Notes: generated by a model from the sequence alone, not told the origin. A DNA stretch of 64,000 bases from Comamonadaceae bacterium (GCA_947478725.1 CANJWZ010000009.1:1-64000), one strand, 5' to 3'. Shown: positions 37,065 to 47,636, counted from the stretch's first letter. Numbers and translations: made by a program.

Positions 37065-38524
37065 CCAAGCGACATTTTTCTGACGGGCCGCCCCTAGGAA
37101 AAAGCGCCCCCTCGGGGGGCAGCTTGCTACGCGAAGCGACAAGCGTGGGGGCAACAAAACCCTCCCTTCGCAGCCGCGTCATCAGGCACGTCGTCCTGCC
37201 GCTCGTTGTGCTCTGGGCGCTGGGCACGGCGGTGGCATTGGGCGTGGCCAACTACTTTGCAGGCCAGGCTTTTGACAGATCGCTACTCGACGATGCCTAT
37301 GCAGTAGCGGCTAATGTCCGAATGCACAGCACGGGCCCGGTGCTCAATTTGTCACCGTCAGAGATGAGCGCTCTGCTGTTTGACCAAAGTGAGTCGATGT
37401 ACTTTGCCGTTCTGCTGCCCAATGGCGCACTGTTGGCAGGCCACGCCGGGCTGAAGCCGCCGCCGCTGCCCAAAGAAACGGCTTTTGGCTTTGCCGACAT
37501 CACCTTTCAAAACCGGGCGCTGCGCAGCGTCAGCTTGCACCGCTATGAGCCGACCGAGTTCACCATGGTCGTGGCGCAAACCACGACCGCCAGAAACGGC
37601 TTGTTGCAACGCATGCTGACCTATGCGGTCGTACCGCAGGTGCTGCTGCTGCTGTTTTTGGTGTGGTGGCTGCGCAGGGTGATTCAGCGTGACCTGCTGC
37701 CGCTGGCAGAGCTGCAACAGGCGGTTGACCAGCGCGGTGTGCGCGACCTGAGCCCCATGCCGCTGAGCGTGACCACGAACGCCAACAACCGCGATGTGCA
37801 GCGTCTGGGGACATCCGTCGATGCGCTGATGACGCGGCTGGAAGACAGCATCACGGCCCAGCGGGAGTTTGCCGGCAATGTGGCGCACGAGCTGCGCACA
37901 CCGCTGGCGGGCATACGCGCGCAAGCCGACTACGCCCTGGCGAACGCTGATCCTGCGGTGTGGCGCGAGCAACTGCAAGGCATCGCACGCGGCCAGGAAA
38001 GGGCCAGTCACCTGGTCGAACAGCTTTTAGGCCTGGCCCTGGCCGATGAGGCACGCGCCAGCTTGCAGCTCATCCCTATTGCTATCAATGAAGTAGCGCG
38101 TGACGTTTTGCTGCGCTACCTGCCCAAGGCTGATGCAGCTGGCGTGGACTTGGGCGGCGACGGGCTGGACGAGCGTGTGATGGTTGAGGCTGATGCGGCC
38201 TTGCTCGAAGGCATTTTGGGCAACCTGCTGGACAACGCGCTGCGTTATGGTGTGGCTGCGCAACCCCAAGTCACGGTTGCCGTGGTGGCGGGAGATGGTG
38301 TCGTGACGTTGTCAGTCACAGACAACGGCCCCGGCTTGACCTCCCAAGAGGCCGAACAGCTGCGCCAGCGCTGGTCATTGGGCCCGGCAGGCCAGCAGTT
38401 GGGGGAGGGCGCAGGGCTGGGGCTGGCGATCGTCAGCCGCTATGCGGACCTGATGAGCGCGCGGTTCAGACTACAGGCTGTGCCAGGCGAATCCGGTTTG
38501 CGCGCCAGTGTGACATTCGGATGA
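37061..38524 (+). CDS. Sensor histidine kinase with repeat-encoded N-terminal tail
   Basis: The 487-residue inner-membrane kinase has TM1 at about residues 45-65, a periplasmic sensor of about 110 residues, TM2 near 190-210, a HAMP-like linker, the H-box FAGNVAHELRTPLAGIR, N-box NLLDNALRYG, G1 DNGPGLT and G2 GAGLGLAI. The architecture fits QseC/TctE-type kinases with a 2CSK_N sensor region. Residues 15-32 of the cytosolic tail are encoded by the 49-bp GC-palindrome repeat, lengthening the N-terminus before TM1. The ATGA overlap with the response regulator makes the upstream start likely. Confidence 0.92.
   Translation: MTKRHFSDGPPLGKSAPSGGSLLREATSVGATKPSLRSRVIRHVVLPLVVLWALGTAVALGVANYFAGQAFDRSLLDDAYAVAANVRMHSTGPVLNLSPSEMSALLFDQSESMYFAVLLPNGALLAGHAGLKPPPLPKETAFGFADITFQNRALRSVSLHRYEPTEFTMVVAQTTTARNGLLQRMLTYAVVPQVLLLLFLVWWLRRVIQRDLLPLAELQQAVDQRGVRDLSPMPLSVTTNANNRDVQRLGTSVDALMTRLEDSITAQREFAGNVAHELRTPLAGIRAQADYALANADPAVWREQLQGIARGQERASHLVEQLLGLALADEARASLQLIPIAINEVARDVLLRYLPKADAAGVDLGGDGLDERVMVEADAALLEGILGNLLDNALRYGVAAQPQVTVAVVAGDGVVTLSVTDNGPGLTSQEAEQLRQRWSLGPAGQQLGEGAGLGLAIVSRYADLMSARFRLQAVPGESGLRASVTFG
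37104..37152. repeat. GC-palindrome dispersed element, copy B (inside kinase gene)
   Basis: This copy is 46/49 identical to copy A at 14781-14829, with both ends identical; the three differences are at unit positions 21, 23 and 24. Here it is on the coding strand and is translated as [17 protein letters not shown], so relative to gene direction it is inverted compared with metX. Confidence 0.92.
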
Positions 38525-38618
38525 GCTTTGCTTCGAGCTTTGGCCTGAGCGACAGGGGATCGCCATCAATCTGACATAAAACTCAGCCAAGCTCAGGAAC
38601 TTTTTTTATTTTTAAGCG

Positions 38619-39344
38619 ATGAGACTCGTTTTGAATCCTCTTTTTTATGCCCGTTTTTCATGGCCTGCGTTGCTGGCGCTTGCCTTAGGCTGCGCCACGC
38701 AGGCCCAGGCTGCCCGGCCCCTGAACACCGACGATGCGCGCATCGTCGATCCCAAGTCCTGCCAGGTCGAAAGCTGGGTGCGCAGAAATCAGGGCAGCAC
38801 AGAGTACTGGGCCTTGCCAGGTTGTAACTTCAGCGGCAACCTGGAGGTGACAGCAGGGGGCGCACGCACCAACGACGCCGCTGACAGCCCGCTGAGCCGG
38901 ACCGTGCTACAGGGCAAAACCATTTTCAAGCCACTGGAGAAAAACGGCTGGGGCATGGGTTTGGCCGCAGGTACCGTGCGTCGCGTGCAGGGCAGCGCCA
39001 GCGACCGCGACCTGTACGCCTACTTGCCGACCAGCTTTTCATTTGCCGATGACCGCTGGGTGGTGCACACCAACCTTGGCTGGCTGCGCGAGCAGCCCAC
39101 CCGGCGTGACCTGGCAACCTGGGGCGTAGGTCTGGAGCGCGAATTGGCCCCCGCCACCTGGCTGATCGCCGAAACCTTTGGCCAAAGCCATGACAAACCC
39201 CAGTTTCAGATCGGTTTGCGCCAATGGATCGTGCCCGGTCATGTCCAGCTGGATGCGACCTACGGCAACCGCGCTGGCGGGGGCGCCAGCGAGCGCTGGT
39301 TCTCGATTGGCGTGCGTTTGCTGAGCCCGCCCTTCCTGCCGTAG
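38619..39344 (+). CDS. Exported beta-rich protein, probable outer-membrane protein of unknown function
   Basis: I do not recognise the family. The 241-residue protein has a signal peptide (cleavage after ATQAQA, about residue 31), then RPLNTDDARIVDPKSCQVESWV and alternating strands rich in Trp/Tyr/Gly ending in VRLLSPPFLP. This pattern suggests a small beta barrel or a transporter-like outer-membrane protein. Two cysteines (in SCQVES and PGCNFSG) could form a disulfide. It follows the two-component system by 94 bases on the same strand, so it may belong to the same metal-response regulon. Confidence 0.7.
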   Translation: MRLVLNPLFYARFSWPALLALALGCATQAQAARPLNTDDARIVDPKSCQVESWVRRNQGSTEYWALPGCNFSGNLEVTAGGARTNDAADSPLSRTVLQGKTIFKPLEKNGWGMGLAAGTVRRVQGSASDRDLYAYLPTSFSFADDRWVVHTNLGWLREQPTRRDLATWGVGLERELAPATWLIAETFGQSHDKPQFQIGLRQWIVPGHVQLDATYGNRAGGGASERWFSIGVRLLSPPFLP

Positions 39345-39400
39345 CGTTCAGGCTGCGCTGGCGCTGTTTTTGCGCTCGTTTTAGGTGGTTTTAGGCCTGT

Positions 39401-39429
39401 GAGCCTATTACTTATTGCATAAGTAGCTC
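39401..39429. repeat. AT-rich hairpin upstream of tkt
   Basis: ACTTAT-TGC-ATAAGT inner arms are flanked by GAGC...GCTC, with an AGGCCT preceding. The hairpin lies in the 179-base gap before transketolase and is similar in style to the hairpins at 5835 and 30732. Confidence 0.45.
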
Positions 39430-39523
39430 ATGAATCAATAGCACGTACTTAGCGATATTCGCGCTCGACTGCATCCCGTAAAATCGTGGGTTTTCCCTAA
39501 CACCCACTTTGGATAGCCCCCAC

Positions 39524-41596
39524 ATGACCGCACTGGCCGACAACACTTCTGCCCTCATGGCCAACGCCATTCGCGCACTCGCCATGGATGCCGTTCAGGC
39601 CGCCAATTCCGGCCACCCCGGCGCGCCCATGGGCATGGCTGACATGGCGGTGGCGCTGTGGGGCCAACACCTCAAGCACAGCCCGCACAACCCGCACTGG
39701 TTTGACCGCGACCGTTTTGTGCTGTCCAACGGCCACGGCTCGATGCTGATTTACGCGCTGCTGCACCTGACGGGCTATGCGCTGCCGATGAAGGAATTGA
39801 AAAACTTTCGCCAGTTGCACAGCAAAACCCCCGGTCACCCTGAAGTGGACGTGACGCCAGGCGTTGAAACCACCACCGGCCCGCTTGGTCAGGGTCTGAC
39901 CAATGCGGCCGGCATGGCGCTGGCTGAAAAGCTACTGGCGCAGGAGTTCAACCGCCCCGGCCACGCCGTCGTCAACCACCACACCTATGTTTTCATGGGT
40001 GACGGCTGCCTGATGGAAGGCATCAGCCACGAAGCCGCCGCGCTGGCCGGTGCCTGGCGCCTGGGCAAGCTGGTGGCCCTGTATGACGACAACGGCATTT
40101 CGATTGACGGTCAGGTCGCCCCTTGGTTTATCGACAACACAGCGCTGCGCTTTGCCGCTTACGGCTGGCATGTGATCGGCCCGATTGACGGGCACGACGC
40201 CGCTGCGGTGTCTGCCGCCATTGCCGCCGCCAAAAGCAGCACCGACAACAAGCCCACGCTGATCATTTGCAAAACCCACATCGGCAAAGGCAGCCCGAAC
40301 CGCGCCAACACCGCCAAGGCGCACGGCGAGCCGCTGGGCGCGGAAGAGATCAAACTGACCCGCGAAGCCCTCAACTGGCCACATGCACCGTTTGAGATGC
40401 CTGACGAAGCACGCCACGCCTGGGACGCCAAGGCCAAGGGCCTGGTTGCCGAGGCCGCTTGGGACGCGAAGTTTGCTGCTTACAAAACGGCTTACCCAGA
40501 ACTTGCGCAGGAGCTGACCCGCCGCATGAAGGGCGACTTGCCCAAGCACTTTGACCAGTTGGCAGTTGACACCATTTTGGCCGCGCACACCAAGGCTGAA
40601 ACCGTCGCCTCGCGCAAGGCATCCCAGCTTGCACTCGAGGCCTTCACCGCTGGCCTGCCAGACATGCTGGGCGGCTCGGCTGATTTGACCGGCTCTAACC
40701 TGACCAACACCAAGTCAACCCCGAATTTGCGCTTTGACATCAACGGCGAGGTCGTGTTGACAGCGAAGCCTGAAGGCGACGCTGGGGCGCTTGGGGCCGG
40801 TGGCCGCCACATCAACTACGGCGTACGCGAATTCGGCATGGCCGCCATCATGAACGGCGTGGCGCTGCATGGCGGCTACATCCCCTACGGCGGTACGTTT
40901 TTGACGTTCAGCGACTACAGCCGCAACGCCATCCGCATGGCGGCACTGATGAAGCTGCGCGTGATTCATGTGTTTACCCACGACAGCATCGGCCTGGGCG
41001 AAGACGGCCCGACCCACCAGTCGATTGAACACGCCGCCAGCCTGCGTTTGATTCCGAACCTGGACGTCTGGCGGCCGGCCGACACGGCTGAAACCGCTGT
41101 GGCCTGGGCTGTCGCGCTGCAAAACAAGTCAAAGCCAACCGCCTTGCTGCTCAGCCGCCAAAACCTGCCTTACGCGCCCAAAGACGACTTGGGCCAGATC
41201 AGCAAGGGCGCGTATGTGTTGTCTGAACCCAGCGAAGTGGGCCTGAACAAAAAAGCCCAGGCCGTCATCATCGCCACCGGCTCTGAAGTGCAACTGGCAT
41301 TGAAAGCACAAGAGCTGCTGGCGACGTTCAAAATCGCCGTGCGCGTGGTGTCCATGCCCAGCAACACCACCTTTGACAAGCAAAAGACCGCTTACAAAAC
41401 CGACGTGCTGCCAGCAGGCATTCCGCGCATTGCAGTTGAAATGGGCGTGACCGACGGCTGGTGGAAATACGGCTGCGCCGCGGTGGTCGGCATCGACACC
41501 TACGGCGAGTCAGCGCCTGCACCGGTGCTGTTCAAGCATTTTGGGTTTACACCTGAGAACGTGGCAGACACGGTGCGCAAAGTTTTGAAGAAGTAA
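39524..41596 (+). CDS. tkt: Transketolase
   Basis: The 690-residue thiamine-diphosphate enzyme of the pentose phosphate or Calvin cycle transfers two-carbon ketol units. Visible features are [30 protein letters not shown], the ThDP motif [14 protein letters not shown]...DDNGISIDG, the transketolase motif 2 block around [17 protein letters not shown], and [14 protein letters not shown]. The length is typical. ATG 39524 gives the family N-terminus; an in-frame start at 39509 adds 5 residues. gap follows 52 bases later. Confidence 0.97.
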   Translation: MTALADNTSALMANAIRALAMDAVQAANSGHPGAPMGMADMAVALWGQHLKHSPHNPHWFDRDRFVLSNGHGSMLIYALLHLTGYALPMKELKNFRQLHSKTPGHPEVDVTPGVETTTGPLGQGLTNAAGMALAEKLLAQEFNRPGHAVVNHHTYVFMGDGCLMEGISHEAAALAGAWRLGKLVALYDDNGISIDGQVAPWFIDNTALRFAAYGWHVIGPIDGHDAAAVSAAIAAAKSSTDNKPTLIICKTHIGKGSPNRANTAKAHGEPLGAEEIKLTREALNWPHAPFEMPDEARHAWDAKAKGLVAEAAWDAKFAAYKTAYPELAQELTRRMKGDLPKHFDQLAVDTILAAHTKAETVASRKASQLALEAFTAGLPDMLGGSADLTGSNLTNTKSTPNLRFDINGEVVLTAKPEGDAGALGAGGRHINYGVREFGMAAIMNGVALHGGYIPYGGTFLTFSDYSRNAIRMAALMKLRVIHVFTHDSIGLGEDGPTHQSIEHAASLRLIPNLDVWRPADTAETAVAWAVALQNKSKPTALLLSRQNLPYAPKDDLGQISKGAYVLSEPSEVGLNKKAQAVIIATGSEVQLALKAQELLATFKIAVRVVSMPSNTTFDKQKTAYKTDVLPAGIPRIAVEMGVTDGWWKYGCAAVVGIDTYGESAPAPVLFKHFGFTPENVADTVRKVLKK

Positions 41597-41615
41597 GCAA
41601 AAAACAAACGGATAG

Positions 41616-42647
<1,032 letters not shown>

Positions 42648-42671
42648 TTTGCACGGCTGCGATGTGACGCC

Positions 42672-42902
42672 GTGACCCACCCCCTTCGGCTTCAGCCCGT
42701 CAACCCCGGCGTCTGCCAAGTTCATACCAGCGCCGGTCTGCACGTTGGCAACCTCAAGCTGTTTGGCAGCGTGTGGAAGTTCAAGGCGATTGGGTTTGAC
42801 GCATCAGGCCAGGTCATCCCGGGCGGAGGGCCTTTGACGGACCGGCACAACACGACCTTCACCGGGCTGGATGAAGCGGACATCAACCGCGTTTTGGCTT
42901 GA
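42672..42902 (+). CDS. Small protein of unknown function downstream of gap
   Basis: A 76-residue frame starts at GTG 42672, 24 bases after gap. The sequence is rich in Gly/Phe/Lys with the central block GNLKLFGSVWKFKAIGFD and the end FTGLDEADINRVLA. It looks like a folded, soluble protein with natural codon use, and I believe close homologues exist beside gap in related Burkholderiales. No function or motif is recognised. The two preceding short sequences show no terminator, so it may be co-transcribed with gap. Confidence 0.65.
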   Translation: MTHPLRLQPVNPGVCQVHTSAGLHVGNLKLFGSVWKFKAIGFDASGQVIPGGGPLTDRHNTTFTGLDEADINRVLA

Positions 42903-43027
42903 AAACCCTTTTTTAAGTTTTTTCAGGTATCAAAACCTGCTTTAGTTCTTGTTAATCCTAGGTTAGCAGCTAATAAAATAATAGCATCTGAGTCTATTTT
43001 CGAGCATCATCCCTTGCCGCAGCAACG

Positions 43028-43849
43028 CTATGTTCCTGACGGCATAGCCGGCCATTGACCGCCATAGCCGAGAATTCTGGAAATATCCTCGGCAGCATCG
43101 CGTACCGCCGTTGTCACCGCTGGCAGACGATCCGCCACACGGCTTGTTGGTCCGCCGGTGCTGATGGCCGCTGCAACCTGGCCGTCCACACCAAAGATGG
43201 GCGCGGCAACGGCCAACACTCCGGCGACTGTGCCGCTGTCGATGCAGCTCACGCCGTGGGTTCTGACCTCTTTCAGACTCGCCAGCAAGCTGCGCCGCGA
43301 CGACACGGTTTTGGGTGTCAGCCGCTCAAACGGAAAACTTTCCAGCAGCTGCAACACCTCGTTCTCAGGCATAAAGGCCAACATGGCCCGGCCACTGCCC
43401 GTGGCATACGCAGGCTTTTGCGAACCCACCTTGACGCTAAAACGAAGCCAGTTGTCGGTCTCAGCCACCGCAACATATTTGCAAAACTGGCGATCCGGCG
43501 TGAGCACTGCCAGAAAGCCTGTCTCTCCAGTGCGCTGGCACAGGCTTTGAAGAACACCATCGGCGCAATTGGGAAAGTTGCGCGCCGGGCTTTCTGCCAT
43601 GCTTGCGCCCAGCGCCACTGCCTGTGGGCCGAGCCGATAAGCGCCGCCTTCCTGACTCAGGTAGTGGGCGCTCTCAAGCACCTTGAGCATGGTGAACAGC
43701 GTGGTTTTGGGGAGTTGCAGGTTGTGGCAAAGCTGCGCCAGCGTTAGCCCTTCAGGATGCGCCGCCAGTTTTGCAAAGACCTGGACCACGCGCAGGATGG
43801 AGCGCGGGCCTGTCAAGGGCGTTTTGGTCAGCAGCGAGACATCAAGCAT
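43028..43849 (-). CDS. IclR-family transcriptional regulator
   Basis: The 273-residue protein has an N-terminal winged helix-turn-helix (LTLAQLCHNLQLPKTTLFTMLKVLESAHYL, about residues 35-64). The IclR effector domain follows with the GAF-like core (YATGSGRAMLAFMPENE, GVSCIDSGTVAGVLAVAAPIFG and VAAAISTGG). IclR regulators often control catabolic operons. It is on the same strand, 18 bases downstream of the thiolase-like gene, so it is the last gene of the CoA-pathway operon or its closely linked regulator. ATG 43849 is preferred over TTG 43858. Confidence 0.9.
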   Translation of the reverse strand: MLDVSLLTKTPLTGPRSILRVVQVFAKLAAHPEGLTLAQLCHNLQLPKTTLFTMLKVLESAHYLSQEGGAYRLGPQAVALGASMAESPARNFPNCADGVLQSLCQRTGETGFLAVLTPDRQFCKYVAVAETDNWLRFSVKVGSQKPAYATGSGRAMLAFMPENEVLQLLESFPFERLTPKTVSSRRSLLASLKEVRTHGVSCIDSGTVAGVLAVAAPIFGVDGQVAAAISTGGPTSRVADRLPAVTTAVRDAAEDISRILGYGGQWPAMPSGT

Positions 43850-43867
43850 GGCCGGCAAATTTCCAAT

Positions 43868-45361
43868 TCAAGCCAAAGTGAAAAGGGAGTCGTGTATGGA
43901 GATGCTGGTGCCGCAAAACTCACTGCCCTCCATTCGACTGAGCAGCGCCGGGTCTGCACTCCAGGCCAGCGCGCGGCAGCCCGTGTCAGTGTCTGCAAGC
44001 ACCAGCGCGCGGGGTGCTTGAGCTTTGTCGTACAGCACGGTGTAACCGGCAATCGCTGCCCGACCCTGAAAAGACAAGCTGACGTCTTTGGTTTGCTGCT
44101 GATGCGCGGTGTCTGCCGAGACATCATCAAACGCAAACCCCGAATCGCCTTGCTGACTGGCCCAGACACCGAAGCCTTGCTTGGTCATTATTCCTGACAC
44201 CGAAGAGACCAGCCCCACCCGTCTGCTGGACCCGCGCTCTTGGCGAAGCAGTTCGGCCATACGGCAGGTCGCCTGAAGGACGTAATTATTGAACGGCCCC
44301 CCTGCAAAGGGCATGCCGCCGGTCACGGTCAAGTCCCGTGTCAATGAGATACCCAGCTCCTGCGCGTAGGCTTCCACGGCAATCGGAAAGCAGCTGTAAA
44401 GCTCGACCAGATCAAGCTGTGATGCGGTGATGCCTGCGGCGGCCAGCGCTGCATGACCTGCCAGCCGGGCACCGACGCAAGCGGCCAGGTCTGCGCGTGC
44501 TGAGACTGGCACCATGTGGTTGGACTCACTGCTCGCTGCGGCGTAAACCCACTTCGCCGGTGCCATGCCCAGCGCCTGCGCATGGCCTGCAGAACAAATC
44601 AGCAAAGCCGCAGCCTGGTCTACATTCCAGGTCGCGCAATGGAGCCGGGTGTACGGGAAAGCCTGCATGGGGTTGCGCTCCGAGGCCTGAATGATCTCTT
44701 GGGCGCTGAGCGATGTTTTGCGCCAGGCCGCAGGGTTATGGGCCGCCACCTCAGAAAAGCGCTGATACAGCGTGCCCAATTGCGCGCGATGCGCGTCGAC
44801 TGACAAGCCATTTTTTGCACGCCAGGCCGATTCAACCAGAGCGTACAACGCCACCGGCATGCGCAGGCCTGCGTGTAATTCAGCCGGATGAAGGAGTTCT
44901 TCTTCGGGTTCGAGAGACACATCGGGCACGTCGTCCTGCTGGCGCTCCCCCGCCCTTTCACCGTTCTTTTTGGCGCAAAGAATACGGTGGCCCGCATCTG
45001 CTCCGACAATGAGCGCCGAGTCAATGTCACCCTTTGCGATGCGATCACAGGCATCGCCAATCAGGGATTGCTGCAGCACACCGACGCTGGCCAGTACGGT
45101 GGTGGCGGCCTTAGCGCCAATCTGGCGAGCGATTTCCCCGGCCGGATTGCGGTAGCGCCAGCGGCCTTTGGGCACAGCAATGTGTTGAACGCTGCTCAAG
45201 GCACGCATGTCACCCCCGTTGGCGCCAGCCGCGTCCATGCCCGCGCGCCGAACGGCTTGCAGCATCAGGTCCATTGGCTCTTTGCTGCGCGCCAGCACAT
45301 CCTCCCGCTGCATGCAGGTGCCGATCCCTACCAAGACGGGCTGGCGCGGATCAAGGCTCAT
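43868..45361 (-). CDS. Thiolase-like acetyl-CoA acetyltransferase family protein, catalytic Cys not evident
   Basis: The 497-residue protein has a thiolase fold: N-terminal PVLVGIGTCMQRED, the WRYRNPAGEIARQIGA block, a GAHxxCxxxxGHxG-like region and a C-terminal OB-like extension (about 400-497). Where thiolases carry the nucleophilic Cys, this one reads VLASVGVLQQSLIGDA with none. This resembles the divergent thiolase-like subgroup (often annotated acetyl-CoA acetyltransferase) whose chemistry is uncertain. It overlaps the Bug gene by ATGA. It may perform thiolysis by another arrangement, or act as an acyl-CoA-binding partner. Confidence 0.8.
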   Translation of the reverse strand: MSLDPRQPVLVGIGTCMQREDVLARSKEPMDLMLQAVRRAGMDAAGANGGDMRALSSVQHIAVPKGRWRYRNPAGEIARQIGAKAATTVLASVGVLQQSLIGDACDRIAKGDIDSALIVGADAGHRILCAKKNGERAGERQQDDVPDVSLEPEEELLHPAELHAGLRMPVALYALVESAWRAKNGLSVDAHRAQLGTLYQRFSEVAAHNPAAWRKTSLSAQEIIQASERNPMQAFPYTRLHCATWNVDQAAALLICSAGHAQALGMAPAKWVYAAASSESNHMVPVSARADLAACVGARLAGHAALAAAGITASQLDLVELYSCFPIAVEAYAQELGISLTRDLTVTGGMPFAGGPFNNYVLQATCRMAELLRQERGSSRRVGLVSSVSGIMTKQGFGVWASQQGDSGFAFDDVSADTAHQQQTKDVSLSFQGRAAIAGYTVLYDKAQAPRALVLADTDTGCRALAWSADPALLSRMEGSEFCGTSISIHDSLFTLA

Positions 45362-46341
45362 TCTGCTTGAATGCCGGCGTCTTTGACCTTGCGGCCCCAA
45401 ATCTCCAGTTGGCGTGTGACCAAGGCGGTGAAGGTGGCCACGTCTGAAGGCGTGGGTTCCGCACCCGAGGTCAGGATGCGCTCACGCACTTCTGGTTTGC
45501 TAAGGATTTGCAGCAGCGCTGAAGACAGTTTGTCCACCACTTCTTTGGGCAGCGCAGCCGGGCCAAACAGGCCGGTCCAGGCCGCCAGGTCGAAGTCGCG
45601 CAGGCCCAATGACTCCTCGATGGTCGGCAGGTCAGGTGCGAGGGCTGATCTTTTGGAGGTGGTCATGGCCAACGCACGCAGGCGGCCTGACTGCAGATGG
45701 GGCCGAGCAGACGCCAGGTCAACCACCAAAAACTGTGCCTGTCCGCCAATCACATCGGTCATGGCGGCGGGGCTGCTTTTGTAGGGAACGCCAGTGGCTT
45801 CCAGCTTTTCAAGCCGGTTCAGCGCCTCTGCTGGAATCTGCACCGTGGGCGTGCCATAGGCATAGTTGAGCTTGCCCTTGTTGGCCTGCGCATAAGCCAC
45901 AAACTCCTTGGGCGTCTTGACCGGCAGGCTGGCGTTGACGGCCAGGATGAAGGGAAAGTAAGCAATGCCGCCTATCGGTGTGAAGTCTGCAATCGGGTCA
46001 TAGGGCAGCTTTTTGAACATGTGCGGGTTCACCGAATGCGACGAGTTCGAGGTCAGGAACAGGGTGTAGCCATCCGCAGGCGACTTGGCCACCGCAGAGG
46101 CAGCAATCTGCGCCGAAGCACCCGGGCGGTTATCGACGATGAAAGGCTGACCCAGCGCAACGCGCAGTTCTTCTGCCATCATGCGCGCCAAAATGTCGGT
46201 GCCGCTGCCGGGGCCAAAGCCAATGATGACCTTGACCGGCTTGTTCGGGTAGGCGCCCTGAGCGTGCACAGGCTGCAAGGCGCTGGTCAAGGCGGCGACA
46301 GATGCCAGAAAAACAAAGGTTTGTACGAGTCTGCGTTTCAT
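45358..46341 (-). CDS. Bug (TctC) family substrate-binding protein
   Basis: The 327-residue periplasmic protein has a signal peptide (cleavage after PVHAQ), followed by YPNKPVKVIIGFGPGSG and the Bug blocks IVDNRPGASAQIAASAVAK and GVPYKSSPAAMTDVIGG. It binds a carboxylate, presumably the operon's substrate, although no TctAB membrane components are encoded nearby. It lies between the thiolase-like gene (4-base overlap) and a CaiB gene (44-base gap). The orphan Bug arrangement is common in Comamonadaceae. Confidence 0.9.
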   Translation of the reverse strand: MKRRLVQTFVFLASVAALTSALQPVHAQGAYPNKPVKVIIGFGPGSGTDILARMMAEELRVALGQPFIVDNRPGASAQIAASAVAKSPADGYTLFLTSNSSHSVNPHMFKKLPYDPIADFTPIGGIAYFPFILAVNASLPVKTPKEFVAYAQANKGKLNYAYGTPTVQIPAEALNRLEKLEATGVPYKSSPAAMTDVIGGQAQFLVVDLASARPHLQSGRLRALAMTTSKRSALAPDLPTIEESLGLRDFDLAAWTGLFGPAALPKEVVDKLSSALLQILSKPEVRERILTSGAEPTPSDVATFTALVTRQLEIWGRKVKDAGIQAE

Positions 46342-46385
46342 GATGTCTCCTGATAGGGTTTCGAAATCTCAGTTGGGAAAATATC

Positions 46386-47630
46386 TCAGGGCACGCTTGA
46401 GTCCAACACCGCTGGATCAGCGCTTTGCGCTGCGACAACCGCACCACAGCCTAGCAGCGCGGCAGCTTGCGCATCGTCATAACCAAGTTCAGCCAGTATT
46501 TCCAGGCTGTGCTCGCCCAGTTTCGGGGCTGGTCGCTGCCATTTGATGGGCTGGCCATCTGCCAGCCAGGGCAGCCGTACCAGCGGTACGCCGCCTGACG
46601 CGATAAACGTGCCGCGCTCTTGGGCAATGTCACTGATGACCGCTTCTTCAAGACCGCTGACCCGGGTGACGGGAACACCGGCTTTGGTAAGACGAGCGAT
46701 CCAGGTGTCCGCGTCGTGCTGACCAAGAATTTGGTTGAGCGCTTGTTCCAGCGCTTTCAGGTTCTGGCTGCGTGCGCTGACGCTCGCAAAGCGTTCGTCC
46801 TGCGCCAGACCTGGGGCCTGCAGCGCGCGAACCACGCCTTCCCACAGGCGCTGGCTGGGCGCTGCAATCAGCAGATCCGCATCGCGCGCGCGGTAGCACT
46901 GGTAGGGCGCTGCAATCGGGTTTCCAGAGCCAGCCTTGGGCGGCCTCTGACCCGACAGCTTGGCCGCTGCGGCCTGGTAAGGAATGACGCTGAAGGCGGT
47001 ATCCACCAGCGCGGTTTCAAGCGAGCCCACAGGCCGTCCCTGGTGCCGCGCCAGCACGGCGGCCAGCACGCCCATCGCAATCCACTGCCCGCTGCCCAGG
47101 TCGATCAGCGAGGGCGCGCAACGTGTGGGGGGCGAACCCTCATGCCCGGTCATCAGCATGATCCCGGTGAAGGCCTGCACCAGCGGGTCATAACCCGGCA
47201 TGACACGCCCCGTCTCCCCGCTACCAAAGGCGCTCACGTCATAGTAAAGAACATCCGGATTCACCGCGCGGGCTGCTGCCTGGCCCATGCCGAGACGGTC
47301 GGCCACGCCAGGGCGCATGCTTTGAATCACCACATCAGAACGCGCCATCAGCGCCGTGGCGACAGCAATGCCTTCGGGCTTTTTCAGATCGATCACCATG
47401 CCGCGTTTGCCCGCACCCATGTGGCGATGCGTCAGACTCATGGTGTCGACAAAAGGTGGCCAAGCGCGAGAATCGTCGCCCTGCGGCGGCTCCACCTTGA
47501 TCACATCAGCGCCCAGCTGCGCCAGAATCATGGCCCCATAAGGTCCGGCCATGTTGGACGAAAAATCGGCAATCCGCACGCCCGCAAGGGGCTGCAGTGC
47601 TGATTCGGGAGGCTTGGCGTTGTTGGACAT
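46386..47630 (-). CDS. CaiB/BaiF family CoA-transferase (paralogue 1)
   Basis: The 414-residue class III CoA-transferase starts GVRIADFSSNMAGPYGAMILAQLGADVIKVE, then GAGKRGMVIDLKKPEG and the conserved region with the catalytic Asp expected near VLYYDVSAFG. The family forms interlocked dimers that move CoA between acids without ATP. It is 6 bases downstream of the second CaiB gene. The pair could form a heteromer, as in BbsEF-like enzymes, but this is inference. Donor and acceptor acids are unknown. Confidence 0.9.
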   Translation of the reverse strand: MSNNAKPPESALQPLAGVRIADFSSNMAGPYGAMILAQLGADVIKVEPPQGDDSRAWPPFVDTMSLTHRHMGAGKRGMVIDLKKPEGIAVATALMARSDVVIQSMRPGVADRLGMGQAAARAVNPDVLYYDVSAFGSGETGRVMPGYDPLVQAFTGIMLMTGHEGSPPTRCAPSLIDLGSGQWIAMGVLAAVLARHQGRPVGSLETALVDTAFSVIPYQAAAAKLSGQRPPKAGSGNPIAAPYQCYRARDADLLIAAPSQRLWEGVVRALQAPGLAQDERFASVSARSQNLKALEQALNQILGQHDADTWIARLTKAGVPVTRVSGLEEAVISDIAQERGTFIASGGVPLVRLPWLADGQPIKWQRPAPKLGEHSLEILAELGYDDAQAAALLGCGAVVAAQSADPAVLDSSVP

Positions 47631-47636
47631 GCAGAT

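Noticed and set aside
46620-47603. 327-codon plus-strand frame
   Set aside because: Antisense to the CaiB paralogue 1 gene; no motif or start signal.
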